Source: CAZBDU01 sp964490725
Lineage (GTDB): Bacteria > Spirochaetota > Spirochaetia > SZUA-6 > DRHE01
Length of the DNA stretch: 18,993 nucleotides
Assembly (NCBI GenBank): GCA_964490725.1
Contig: CAZBDU010000105.1
Span: 1 to 18,993, forward strand
Direction: 5' to 3'
Positions 1-9,603 of this stretch are shown here, in pieces (the first letter of the stretch is position 1; each line of letters opens with the position of its first letter). A program made the translations under genes and the position numbers. The notes below the pieces were generated by a model. It worked only from the letters and a program-made list of their open reading frames with translations, ran no database searches and had not been told where the DNA came from.

Positions 1-2627
<2,627 letters not shown>

Positions 2628-2635
2628 AACGGGCA

Positions 2636-2664
2636 ATGGTAAGGATTTACCCCCTGCTGGTCAA
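2636..2664 (-). promoter_or_regulatory. Probable sigma-70-type promoter of secA
   Basis: On the minus strand a TTGACC -35 (2664-2659) is followed after 17 bases by a TACCAT -10 (2641-2636). The expected transcription start, about 2630-2628, falls on or next to the secA ATG at 2627. That leaves essentially no leader, in keeping with the absence of a Shine-Dalgarno. The -10 matches TATAAT at only four of six bases, so this is a moderate call. Confidence 0.45.
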
Positions 2665-2666
2665 GA

Positions 2667-2696
2667 TTGACACTTCCGGCGCCGGCTGTGTATGAT
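2667..2696 (+). promoter_or_regulatory. Near-consensus sigma-70-type promoter of the lipoprotein-nnr operon
   Basis: A perfect TTGACA -35 (2667-2672), an 18-base spacer and a TATGAT -10 (2691-2696, five of six matches) form the best promoter in the left part of the window. The expected start of transcription is near A2703, only about three bases before the TTG codon at 2706 that best fits the lipoprotein signal peptide. The -35 box overlaps the region of the opposing secA -35 (2659-2664), so the two divergent promoters probably interact. Confidence 0.8.
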
Positions 2697-2705
2697 TGGA
2701 TCAGC

Positions 2706-3935
2706 TTGAAACCTGCCATCCTCGGTCTGTTGATTCCGCTTATTCTGCTGCTCTCCTGCCGAACCCGGGGCGTGGAGGAGATTTCCAAACAGGAGCTGTT
2801 CTCCCTCGCCATCGGCAAGATGGACGACCAGATCGATCTCTTCCGTGTCTCCGACGACCCTCTGGGGTCCAAGAATCGCATCATCATGAGGGACGGGCTG
2901 TTCTACGTGGCCAACGGGCCGGCCGCCAAGATCATGGAGTTCTCCTCCTACGGGGACCTGATCTTCCTGCTCTACAACCCGAAGGAGAACCCGCCGCCGG
3001 TGCTCTTCGGCTCGGGCAGCCCCGAAGCCCGGGATGTCTCCGCCACGCGCACGGCGGCAACCTACCCGCTGAACAGCATCGGGGAGCTGGCCGTGGACAG
3101 CCAGAAGCGCCTCTACGTGGAGGACGTGGTCTCCCCCGAGCGGCAGGTGAAGGATCGGGAGCTGGGAGTGATTCTCAACCGCACGGTGCTGCGCTTCGAC
3201 CGGCACGGGAATCTCCTGGACTACCTGGGGCAGGAGGGCGTGGGCGGCACTCCCTTCCCCTACATTGAAGGGCTCTACGTGGCCGGCAACGACGAGCCGG
3301 TGGTGGTGTGCCGGACCCCCAGCGCGTGGCTGGTGTTCTGGTTCGACGCCGGCGGCACGCTGGTGCACACGGTGCGCATCGACCAGGAGAGGCTGCCCGT
3401 GCCGGAAAGCCCCCAGGGGCTGATCCCGTCGGTCTCCACCATCGTTCCCGACTACGGCCGGCGGCTCCTGCATCTGTACCTGCACTACTACCAGGACACG
3501 GTGGACGAGTCCACCGGGCTTCCCTCCAAGATCGAGCACTACGCCGCGCTGATCTACCCGCTGGACCTGGCGACGATGCGCTACGGCGCCCCTGTGGAGG
3601 TGCCGGAACAGGACACCCGCAGGGAGCGCATCGGGTCGCAGGAGGTGGAGGTGCCGGCGCCCTCCTACGAGCTTCTGGGCGTGAGCGAGGGGCGGGTGTT
3701 CTTCCTCCTGCGCCGCGAGGAGGCCAACCTCTTCCAGCTTCTAATCCTGGACTCCCAGGGGAAGCAGCTGGCCAGACGGCACCTGGTGATGGAGGATTCG
3801 GACCTGTACTTCAAGCAGGTGGGGCTGTCCGCCGGAGGGATCATCTACGCGCTCCTCGCCGGGGAGACGCGGGCCCAGGTGGCGTGGTGGCGCAGCGACA
3901 GACTGGTGCGGGAGCAGGACGGTGAAGGTCGTTGA
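2706..3935 (+). CDS. Secreted lipoprotein with NHL/beta-propeller-like repeats (probable LIC_12708-like family)
   Basis: Predicted 409-residue lipoprotein of unknown function. Starting at TTG 2706 gives a textbook lipoprotein signal: MKPAI, a hydrophobic stretch, then the lipobox LLSC with the lipidated cysteine at residue 18. The more upstream in-frame TTG at 2667 is the first half of the -35 box itself and would push the cysteine to residue 31, so I reject it. The mature part has repeated short strand patterns (RDGLFYVANGPAAKIMEFSS, GELAVDSQKRLYVEDV, VLRFDRHGNLLDYLG), suggesting a propeller of NHL-like blades. From memory it resembles the spirochaete family named LIC_12708; I could not check this by search. 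It is the first gene of a cluster and its 3' end overlaps nnr by 14 bases. It is likely exported and membrane-anchored. Confidence 0.75.
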   Translation: MKPAILGLLIPLILLLSCRTRGVEEISKQELFSLAIGKMDDQIDLFRVSDDPLGSKNRIIMRDGLFYVANGPAAKIMEFSSYGDLIFLLYNPKENPPPVLFGSGSPEARDVSATRTAATYPLNSIGELAVDSQKRLYVEDVVSPERQVKDRELGVILNRTVLRFDRHGNLLDYLGQEGVGGTPFPYIEGLYVAGNDEPVVVCRTPSAWLVFWFDAGGTLVHTVRIDQERLPVPESPQGLIPSVSTIVPDYGRRLLHLYLHYYQDTVDESTGLPSKIEHYAALIYPLDLATMRYGAPVEVPEQDTRRERIGSQEVEVPAPSYELLGVSEGRVFFLLRREEANLFQLLILDSQGKQLARRHLVMEDSDLYFKQVGLSAGGIIYALLAGETRAQVAWWRSDRLVREQDGEGR

Positions 3936-5439
3936 TTCGGCCGAAATGGCGGCCATCGACAGGCAAGCCCAGGGCAGATACCGCATTCCCGAGAGCATCC
4001 TCATGGAGGACGCCGGAGTCGGGATGTACCGGCTGCTCCGCGAGCGGCTGTGGGGCCAGGCAGGACCGCGGGGGCCGGTCCTCTTCCTGGCGGGCAAAGG
4101 CAACAACGGCGGCGACGCGCTGGTGATGGCCAGGCAGGCGCGCCTGGACGGCCTTGAGGGGCTGGCGGTCGTGCTGGCCGGGGAGCCGAAGGCCGGCGGG
4201 GCGCCGGCGGCGAACCTGGCGGCCTGCGCGGCCCTGGGCATCGAGATCATCGATTACGGTGCGCAGCCTGCCGCCGCCGCCGAGCGGGCCTCCGGGGCAT
4301 CCTGGATCGTGGACGGGCTGCTGGGCACGGGGCTGCGCGGCGAGGCCCGGGGCGCCGCCGCTGAGCTGGTGCGGCTGGCCAACGGCTCGCGCGCCCGCAG
4401 GGTGGCGGTGGACGTCCCCAGCGGTCTGGGGGACGCCTTCCTTCCCGGCTACACGGTGGTGGAGGCGGAGGCCACCCTCACGGTGGCGCTTCCCAAGCGC
4501 TGCCTGTACCTCCCCGCGGGCAGGTCTCACGCCGGGGAGATCCTGGTGGTGCCGGGGGTCTTCCCGCAGGAGCTGCTGCAGGCGGACAGCCTCAAGGGAG
4601 AGCTGCTGGACACCCACGGGCTGGCCGCGGAGCTTCCCGTCATCCCGCCGGACACCTACAAGACCCGCCGGGGTCACGTGGCCGCCTTCGCCGGCGGGAG
4701 AGGCACGACGGGAGCGGCCTGGCTGGCGACGACTGCGGCGGGACGGAGCCGCAGCGGCCTGGCCACGCTCTTTGCGGAGGAGGAGCTGTACCCGGCGCTG
4801 GTGGCGAAGTTCGGCTCCGTGATGGTAAGGCCCTGGCGGGAGGCAGACGATCCGGCAGAGACCGACCTGGGCCGCTACACCGCGCTGCTGGTGGGACCCG
4901 GCTGGGGCCTGAGTGAGGGGCGCCGCCGCTGGCTGGAGCAGCTCATCGACCTGGGGGTCCCCGGCGCCCTGGACGCCGACGGGGTGACTCTCCTGGGCGG
5001 CATGGGCCGGGAAGGAGAGGTGGATCTGGGCGGCCGCTGGGTGCTGACCCCCCACCCGGGCGAGTTCGCCCGGCTCTTGGGTAGGGCTGCCGCCGAGGTG
5101 CTGGCGGATCCCTGGCCCCCCCTCCTGGAGGCTTCCCGGCGGCTAAACGCCGTGATCGTCCTGAAGGGACACTGCACCACCGTGGCCTCCCCGGAGGGCC
5201 GATACTGGATCCTGGACGGGGGCAACCCGGCCATGGCCACCGGGGGAAGCGGGGACGTGCTGGCGGGGATCGTGGCCGGGCTTCTGGCCACGGGAATGAG
5301 CCCCGTCGCCGCGGCGCGGGCCGCGGTGATGGCCCATTCGGCGGCCGGACGGCGGGCGTTCGCGGAGAAGGGCTACTTTCTTGCCGAGGACCTGCTGCCC
5401 TACGTCTCGCAGGTCCTGTCGGGGGAGGCCGGCTGGTGA
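3922..5439 (+). CDS. nnr: Bifunctional NAD(P)HX epimerase / ADP-dependent NAD(P)HX dehydratase
   Basis: This 505-residue cytoplasmic enzyme repairs hydrated NADH and NADPH. The N-terminal YjeF domain (about 1-215) epimerises R- and S-NAD(P)HX, and the C-terminal ribokinase-like domain (about 235-500) dehydrates S-NAD(P)HX using ADP. Visible motifs are FLAGKGNNGGDALVMARQA at about 55-73, WIVDGLLGTGLRG at 128-140 and VAVDVPSGL at 161-169 in the epimerase half. The dehydratase half shows LTPHPGEFARLLG at about 375-387, VILKGH at 411 and ATGGSGDVLAG at 439-449. The GTG start is preceded by GGAG at a good distance (3911-3914) and sits inside the lipoprotein gene, giving a 14-base overlap and probable translational coupling. 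The length is normal for the fused bacterial form. The following gene overlaps its stop by four bases. Confidence 0.95.
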   Translation: MKVVDSAEMAAIDRQAQGRYRIPESILMEDAGVGMYRLLRERLWGQAGPRGPVLFLAGKGNNGGDALVMARQARLDGLEGLAVVLAGEPKAGGAPAANLAACAALGIEIIDYGAQPAAAAERASGASWIVDGLLGTGLRGEARGAAAELVRLANGSRARRVAVDVPSGLGDAFLPGYTVVEAEATLTVALPKRCLYLPAGRSHAGEILVVPGVFPQELLQADSLKGELLDTHGLAAELPVIPPDTYKTRRGHVAAFAGGRGTTGAAWLATTAAGRSRSGLATLFAEEELYPALVAKFGSVMVRPWREADDPAETDLGRYTALLVGPGWGLSEGRRRWLEQLIDLGVPGALDADGVTLLGGMGREGEVDLGGRWVLTPHPGEFARLLGRAAAEVLADPWPPLLEASRRLNAVIVLKGHCTTVASPEGRYWILDGGNPAMATGGSGDVLAGIVAGLLATGMSPVAAARAAVMAHSAAGRRAFAEKGYFLAEDLLPYVSQVLSGEAGW

Positions 5440-6011
5440 AGCGAAGGGGGGGGTGGAAAAGGTCGCGCGGCGGCGGAGAGGGGCAGCTCCCGCAGGGGGG
5501 CGACGGCGTGGAGAAGCCCGGCTTCCAGTATCACTACAGCCGCGAGGAGCGGCTGCGGCTTCCCGGGGCGCCCGGTCCGCCGCCCACGGGGGGGTTCCTG
5601 AAACGCAACCGCTCGCTCACGATCCTCCTGCTGGACCTGCTGATCATCCTGATCCTCGGGTTCGCGTTCTTCCGCTTCATCGGCGGGCCGGCGAGCAGTG
5701 GTCGGCTTCAGCCCTATACGATCACCCTCCGGGCTCTGCGCGATCGGGACAGCGTGCTGGCCACCGTTACCGTGCGCTTCAGCGGCCGGGCCCCCTCCGC
5801 CTCTGAGGCGCAGGAGCGCGTCTACGTGCTGCTGTCCCTGTCTCCGGGAAGCGGGGAGGAGCAGCCTGTATCGGCCCGGCTGCCGGCCTCTCCGGCAGAA
5901 GAGACGGTGCTGCGTGCGGTGCTTCCCTACCAGCAGAGGCCGGCGGTGGTGAACGCAGTGGCGCGGATAGGCAGCCGCACCGTGCGGCTGCGCCGCTCCC
6001 TGGACCAGTGA
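5436..6011 (+). CDS. Hypothetical single-pass membrane protein
   Basis: I do not recognise a named family. The 191-residue product has a glycine- and arginine-rich N-terminus (about 1-28), a short conserved-looking stretch (PGFQYHYSREERLRLPG), a basic FLKRNRS and one hydrophobic segment at about 61-79. A C-terminal domain of about 100 residues follows, rich in alternating strand patterns (TITLRALRDRDSVLATVTVRF), probably outside the membrane. The positive charges before the helix predict an N-in orientation. The GTG at 5436 overlaps the nnr stop in GTGA and has GGGGGAGG seven bases upstream (5421-5428), so I chose it. A GTG at 5508, behind an AGGGGGG, is a rival that would drop the low-complexity N-terminus and the G8 tract. 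Linkage to nnr suggests co-expression, not a known shared function. Confidence 0.6.
   Translation: MKRRGGWKRSRGGGEGQLPQGGDGVEKPGFQYHYSREERLRLPGAPGPPPTGGFLKRNRSLTILLLDLLIILILGFAFFRFIGGPASSGRLQPYTITLRALRDRDSVLATVTVRFSGRAPSASEAQERVYVLLSLSPGSGEEQPVSARLPASPAEETVLRAVLPYQQRPAVVNAVARIGSRTVRLRRSLDQ
5446..5453 (+). repeat. G8 homopolymer tract in codons 4-6 of the hypothetical membrane protein gene
   Basis: Eight consecutive G lie just inside the proposed start of the 5436 gene. Other long G runs lie nearby: six at 5495-5500, seven at 5588-5594, and seven at 6064-6070 in the ribosome-binding region of the next gene. Such runs can slip during replication, but they are also expected by chance in DNA this rich in G and C. 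Confidence 0.5.
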
Positions 6012-6021
6012 AGTTGTTTGA

Positions 6022-6051
6022 TTGACAACAGTTCGGCAGTTTCACTATCTT
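6022..6051 (+). promoter_or_regulatory. Sigma-70-type promoter of the small membrane protein gene
   Basis: A perfect TTGACA -35 (6022-6027), an 18-base spacer and a TATCTT -10 (6046-6051) lie just after the stop of the preceding gene. The predicted transcription start, near 6058, leaves a leader of about 16 bases that contains the G-rich ribosome-binding site. It would let the 6074 gene be expressed apart from the lipoprotein-nnr cluster. Confidence 0.7.
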
Positions 6052-6073
6052 TGTGAGTGAGAAGGGGGGGCGT

Positions 6074-6484
6074 ATGCTGCAGTTCTATTTCCTGAGTGTC
6101 TTTTCGAATCTGCTGGCGGGGATGGCGTTGACCTCGGACTACCTGGGAGAAAGGTTCCCCTCCTTTGCGCCGTTCAAGGAGCTTCTGGGACGCAAGGGGA
6201 TTCGCGCCACCGTCGGCGTGGTGGCCCTGGTGGTGGGCTTCCTGAAGCTGCTCATCCGCTCGGTGGGCAGCGACGTTCCGGTGGTCGGCGACCTGCTGCC
6301 CGCGCTGGCGGGCCTGGCCATGGGCGTGAGCCTCCTCATCGGGATGGTGCGGGAGCGCGCCGAGGGCAACCAGGCGATCGGCGGCTTCGAAAAGGTGGTC
6401 ATGTCCTACCGGGTTCCCCTCGGCATTGCCGGTATCGTCGTCGCGGTGCTGCACTTCCTGCTGCCGGGAGCGCTCTTCCTGTAG
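6074..6484 (+). CDS. Small integral membrane protein, four predicted helices, unknown function
   Basis: The 136-residue product begins MLQFYFLSVFSNLLAG and contains about four hydrophobic segments, near residues 3-20, 44-62, 72-92 and 115-134, so it is an inner-membrane protein. No catalytic motif or named family is visible. The ATG at 6074 follows GAAGGGGGGG at a suitable distance. An in-frame GTG at 6053 lies only two bases past the -10 box and would precede the predicted transcription start, so it is unlikely to be used. The gene has its own promoter at 6022-6051. It converges on the EF-G-like gene with 17 bases between the stop codons and no clear terminator between them. Confidence 0.7.
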   Translation: MLQFYFLSVFSNLLAGMALTSDYLGERFPSFAPFKELLGRKGIRATVGVVALVVGFLKLLIRSVGSDVPVVGDLLPALAGLAMGVSLLIGMVRERAEGNQAIGGFEKVVMSYRVPLGIAGIVVAVLHFLLPGALFL

Positions 6485-6501
6485 GAACCGCGGGACCGGC
6501 G

Positions 6502-8574
6502 CTACTCCTCCTCCTTGGCGGCCCGGGCCGCCTTCATCACGTCTTCGGCGACCTTCCCGGTGACGGGGTTGTAGTGGCTGAACTCCACCTCGAAGCCCGC
6601 GGTGCCGGAGGTGATGGAGCGTAGATCGATCGAGTAGCGCAGCAGCTCCGCCTGCGGGACCTGGGCCTTGATCTCCTGGATGCCGCCGCCCAGCGGGTTC
6701 TGCCCCAGCACCCGGCCGCGCCGGGAGCTCAGGTCGGAGAGCACGTCCCCCAGGTACTGGTCGTCCACGAACACCGTCAGGTTCATCACCGGCTCCAGGA
6801 GCACCGGGTCCGCCTTCTCCAGCGCCTCGCGCAGGGCGCCGCGGGAGGCCAGCTTGAAGGAGAGCTCCGAGGAGTCCACAGGGTGCTCCTTGCCGTCCAC
6901 CACCTTCGCCTCCAGGTCCACTACGGGGTATCCGGCCAGGATGCCCTGCTCCATCCCCTCCAGGACCCCTTTCTCCACGCCGGGGATGTATCCCCTGGAG
7001 ATGGCGCCTCCCACGATGGCGTTCACGAAGTTGAACCTCTCCCCCCGGGGCAGCGGCGCGATCTCCAGGGACACCCGCGCGTACTGGCCGTGGCCTCCAG
7101 TCTGTTTCTTGTGCTGGTACTCGGCGGCTGCAGGCTTGCGGATGGTCTCCCGGTAGGCCACCCTGGGCACCCGGGTCTCCACCTCGATCTTGGCGTTCTT
7201 GCGGATCCGGTTGAGGATGATGTCCAGCTGCAGCTCTCCCATCCCGGAGATGACGTTCTCCTTGGTCTCCGCGTTGTAGCTGAGCTGGAAGGTCAAGTCT
7301 TCCTCGGCCGCCCGCTGGAGCATCTGGTTGAGCTTGTCCTCGTCCTTCTTGGCGGCCGCGGAGATGGCCACGGAGTGGACCGGCTGGGGCAGCCGCAGGG
7401 GCTGATAGTGCACGGGCTTCTCCGGCGAGCACAGGGTGTCGTTGGTCATGGCCGAGGAGTGCTTGGCGATGATCCCCAGGTCCCCCGCCGGAAGCTCCTC
7501 GGCGTCGTCGAGCCGCTTGCCCTCGCAGGTGTAGAGCTTGCTCGCCTTCTCCTTCTTGCTGGCCGTGGGGTTGAGCAGCTCCACGTCGGAGGTCATCTTC
7601 CCGGTCACCACCTTCACGTAGGAGAGCTTTCCGGAGAACTGGTCGATGGCGGTCTTGAACACCAGGCAGGAGGGAGGCCCGCTGGGGTCGATGGGCACCG
7701 TGCCCGCTTCCTCGCCGGCCAGAGGTTCCTGCCTGCCCAGGGGGGACGGGCAAAGGGCCGTGACCGCGCCCAGGCCGACGGCGATGCCGGAACCCAAGGT
7801 GGCGGCGCCGCAGAGCACCGGCACGAGAGTGCCCGCTTCCAGTGCTTTCGAGAGCCCCTGGAGAATCTCCTCCTCGCTCAGGCTCTCCGTCTCGAAGAAC
7901 TTCTCCATCAGCGCGTCGTCGCCCTCGGCCGCCGCCTCCACCAGAGCCTGGCGGTGCTCTGCCACCTGGGCGCTCATTTCCGCGGGGATCTCGGCCTCGA
8001 CCGCCTTCTGTCCGGGACCCTGGTGCAGCATCGCCTTCATGCGGAGCAGGTCCACCACTCCCTTGAAGGAGGCGCCGGAGCCGATGGGCACCGACAGGGG
8101 CACGAAGTTGTCCTTGAAGTTGTCCTTCAGATGCTGCAGCGAGCGGGCGAAGTCCGCATGCTCCTTGTCCATCTTGTTGACGAAGACCAGATAGGGGGTG
8201 CCGCGCTCCTTCAGCCGGCGCCAGGTCTGGATGGTGCCGATCTGCACGCCCGCGTCGGCGGCGATCAGCACCAGCGCGGACTCGCAGACCCGCAGGGCCG
8301 CCACCACCTCGCCCACGAAATCACTGGCGCCGGGGGTGTCGCAGACGTTCACCTTCCTGCCCTGCCACTCGAGGTTCGCCAGGGCCATGTGGATGGAGAT
8401 CCCCCGTTCCACCTCCTCCTCGGTGAAGTCGCTCACCGTCTTGCCGGACTCGACGGTCTCCGGTTTCGGGATTCTGCCTCCGGTGAACAGGAGCTGCTCT
8501 ACGAAGGTGGTTTTGCCGGTGCTTCCGTGTCCGGCCACGGCGATATTGCGAATTGCGTCGGTACCAGCGCTCAT
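6502..8574 (-). CDS. EF-G-like translational GTPase (EF-G2-type paralogue)
   Basis: This 690-residue protein has the full EF-G layout: GTPase domain, domain II, domain III, domain IV (QTGGHGQYARVSLEI) and domain V (DPVLLEPVMNLTVFV). It differs from canonical EF-G in the GTPase motifs. The P-loop is GHGSTGKT (15-22) in place of AHIDAGKT. Switch I is ERGISI (56-61), with serine where EF-G has threonine. The G3 motif is DTPGASDF (79-86), with alanine 83 in place of the catalytic histidine. NKMD is present, and the G5 loop is CGAA. Such changes are known in EF-G paralogues (EF-G II or mycobacterial FusA2 type), whose role is less clear than translocation. The ATG is supported by AAGGAG nine bases upstream and by a strong promoter at 8614-8643. 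I therefore call it EF-G-like rather than fusA. Confidence 0.9.
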   Translation of the reverse strand: MSAGTDAIRNIAVAGHGSTGKTTFVEQLLFTGGRIPKPETVESGKTVSDFTEEEVERGISIHMALANLEWQGRKVNVCDTPGASDFVGEVVAALRVCESALVLIAADAGVQIGTIQTWRRLKERGTPYLVFVNKMDKEHADFARSLQHLKDNFKDNFVPLSVPIGSGASFKGVVDLLRMKAMLHQGPGQKAVEAEIPAEMSAQVAEHRQALVEAAAEGDDALMEKFFETESLSEEEILQGLSKALEAGTLVPVLCGAATLGSGIAVGLGAVTALCPSPLGRQEPLAGEEAGTVPIDPSGPPSCLVFKTAIDQFSGKLSYVKVVTGKMTSDVELLNPTASKKEKASKLYTCEGKRLDDAEELPAGDLGIIAKHSSAMTNDTLCSPEKPVHYQPLRLPQPVHSVAISAAAKKDEDKLNQMLQRAAEEDLTFQLSYNAETKENVISGMGELQLDIILNRIRKNAKIEVETRVPRVAYRETIRKPAAAEYQHKKQTGGHGQYARVSLEIAPLPRGERFNFVNAIVGGAISRGYIPGVEKGVLEGMEQGILAGYPVVDLEAKVVDGKEHPVDSSELSFKLASRGALREALEKADPVLLEPVMNLTVFVDDQYLGDVLSDLSSRRGRVLGQNPLGGGIQEIKAQVPQAELLRYSIDLRSITSGTAGFEVEFSHYNPVTGKVAEDVMKAARAAKEEE

Positions 8575-8613
8575 GGGCTCGTGCTCCTTCTACATGTCTG
8601 GGATCTACGATTC

Positions 8614-8643
8614 ACTATAGCCAGTCCCGCGAGCCTTTGTCAA
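8614..8643 (-). promoter_or_regulatory. Strong sigma-70-type promoter of the EF-G-like gene
   Basis: On the minus strand a perfect TTGACA -35 (8643-8638), an 18-base spacer and a TATAGT -10 (8619-8614) precede the start codon at 8574. The leader is about 33 bases and contains a good Shine-Dalgarno. The sequence around the -10, GGCTATAGTG, recurs at the transporter promoter. The rest of the 122-base interval up to the repressor gene shows no convincing terminator. Confidence 0.8.
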
Positions 8644-8696
8644 CGCGAGCAGCCCGCCCGACGCCCGTGCCTCGGGAACCGCGGTGACGCGCATCT

Positions 8697-9464
8697 TCAG
8701 GGCGTTCCGGCCTGCAGGATGGGGATGCGGGCCTGCTGGAGGCTTTTCACCAGCCCCGCGGGCAGACTGCTGTCAGTGATGATGCCCGTCACCTGTTCCA
8801 TTGGACAAATATGCACCAGGGCGCTCCGGGCGAACTTCGTGTGATCCGCCAGCACGAAGATCTTCTGGGACTTCGCCACCACGACCTTCTCCACCGCCGA
8901 AATCAGAAAATCGCTGTTGAACACGCCCTTGTCCGGCAGGATGCCGCTCACGCCCAGGAATGCCTTCTGAAAATGGTAGTTGGCAAGTTCCCTTTCGGCC
9001 GTCTGGCCGACGGTGGAATAGGTGTCGCCTTTGACGATTCCCCCGAGGAAGATCAGCGTGATCCCCTGCTCGCCTGCCAGCTCGTTCACGATCTGGAAGG
9101 AAGAGGTGACGATGGTGAGGCCTACCTTGTGCGACAGGGCCGAAGCCATGTGAGCCACCGTTGTCCCCGAGCCCAGGAAGACCACGTCACCTTCCTCGAC
9201 CATCTCCGCTGCCTTTCTGCCGATGGCGCTTTTCTCGCTGACGTCCAGGCGCGAGCGAGTCCCGTAGGGTGCGTCCCTGTTGTACTTCATCGACAGCACG
9301 CCCCCATGGGTGCGCCTGACCATGCCGTGGCGTTCCAGAGTCGACAGATCCCGCCGGGCGGTCATGAGGGAGACGTTCAGCAGGTCGCTCAGCTCCTTCA
9401 CCGAGACGATTCCCCTGCTGTCCACGATTTCGACGATCTTCGTCATTCGCTCCGCCGCGAGCAT
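8697..9464 (-). CDS. DeoR/GlpR-family transcriptional repressor
   Basis: The 255-residue product has an N-terminal winged helix-turn-helix (about 1-57: AAERMTKIVEIVDSRG, then SLMTARRDLSTLERHG and RTHGGVL), the typical DeoR signature. The C-terminal DeoR sensor domain (about 75-235) includes FLGSGTTVAHMASAL and FLGGIVKGDTYSTVG, the ISOCOT-type fold that binds phosphorylated sugars in this family. GGAAAGGA lies a few bases before the ATG. It is divergent from the ABC permease genes across 189 bases containing two palindromes, one over its own promoter, so it probably represses itself and the transporter and is relieved by a sugar-phosphate-like effector. The effector cannot be read from the sequence. 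Confidence 0.93.
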   Translation of the reverse strand: MLAAERMTKIVEIVDSRGIVSVKELSDLLNVSLMTARRDLSTLERHGMVRRTHGGVLSMKYNRDAPYGTRSRLDVSEKSAIGRKAAEMVEEGDVVFLGSGTTVAHMASALSHKVGLTIVTSSFQIVNELAGEQGITLIFLGGIVKGDTYSTVGQTAERELANYHFQKAFLGVSGILPDKGVFNSDFLISAVEKVVVAKSQKIFVLADHTKFARSALVHICPMEQVTGIITDSSLPAGLVKSLQQARIPILQAGTP

Positions 9465-9488
9465 GTGTGTCCTTTCCGGTTGTTATTG

Positions 9489-9504
9489 TTCGATGTCAAT
9501 CGAA
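9489..9504. promoter_or_regulatory. Candidate DeoR-family operator, perfect inverted repeat
   Basis: TTCGAT, four bases (GTCA), then ATCGAA: two perfect six-base arms. The repeat spans the predicted transcription start (about 9497) and touches the -10 box of the repressor gene, the position expected for autorepression. TTCG/CGAA arms are typical of DeoR/GlpR-type operators; the E. coli GlpR operator has TGTTCG-type half-sites. Binding is inferred. Confidence 0.65.
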
Positions 9505-9509
9505 TCATA
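9504..9509 (-). promoter_or_regulatory. -10 element of the repressor gene
   Basis: A TATGAT on the minus strand lies 40 bases upstream of the repressor ATG. No good -35 sits 16-18 bases further up (ACTTCC at best), so the promoter would be weak. Its expected start lies inside the inverted repeat at 9489-9504. Confidence 0.45.
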
Positions 9510-9591
9510 CCATTTTACCATGCCAGGGAAGTCCTTTTCCAGGGCGAGAGTCGAATGGAATAGAAAAGAAAAAAAAACACCAGAAAAGCTC

Positions 9592-9603
9592 TTGATCGAT
9601 CAA
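9592..9603. promoter_or_regulatory. Candidate operator over the transporter -35 box, perfect 12-base palindrome
   Basis: TTGATCGATCAA is self-complementary over 12 bases and contains the whole -35 element of the transporter promoter. It shares a GATCGA/TCGAT core with the arms of the repeat at 9489-9504 but is not an exact second copy. Binding there would block RNA polymerase. Whether the same repressor or another regulator recognises it is uncertain. Confidence 0.5.

Noticed and set aside
6053..6073. GTG at 6053 as start of the small membrane protein
   Set aside because: It lies two bases after the -10 box, upstream of the predicted transcription start. The ATG at 6074 has the ribosome-binding site.
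5927..7753. A 608-codon minus-strand open frame overlapping the EF-G-like gene in another frame
   Set aside because: It is a frame-shifted shadow of the EF-G-like gene, rich in R, G, P and A, with no motifs.
8637..8696. A possible terminator downstream of the repressor gene
   Set aside because: Only a five-base CCCGA/TCGGG pairing was seen, without a U-run, and the interval also contains the next gene's -35 region.
6883..8844. A 653-codon plus-strand open frame opposite the EF-G-like gene
   Set aside because: It is antisense to a well-supported GTPase, has no domains, and runs through the EF-G-like gene's promoter and into the repressor gene.
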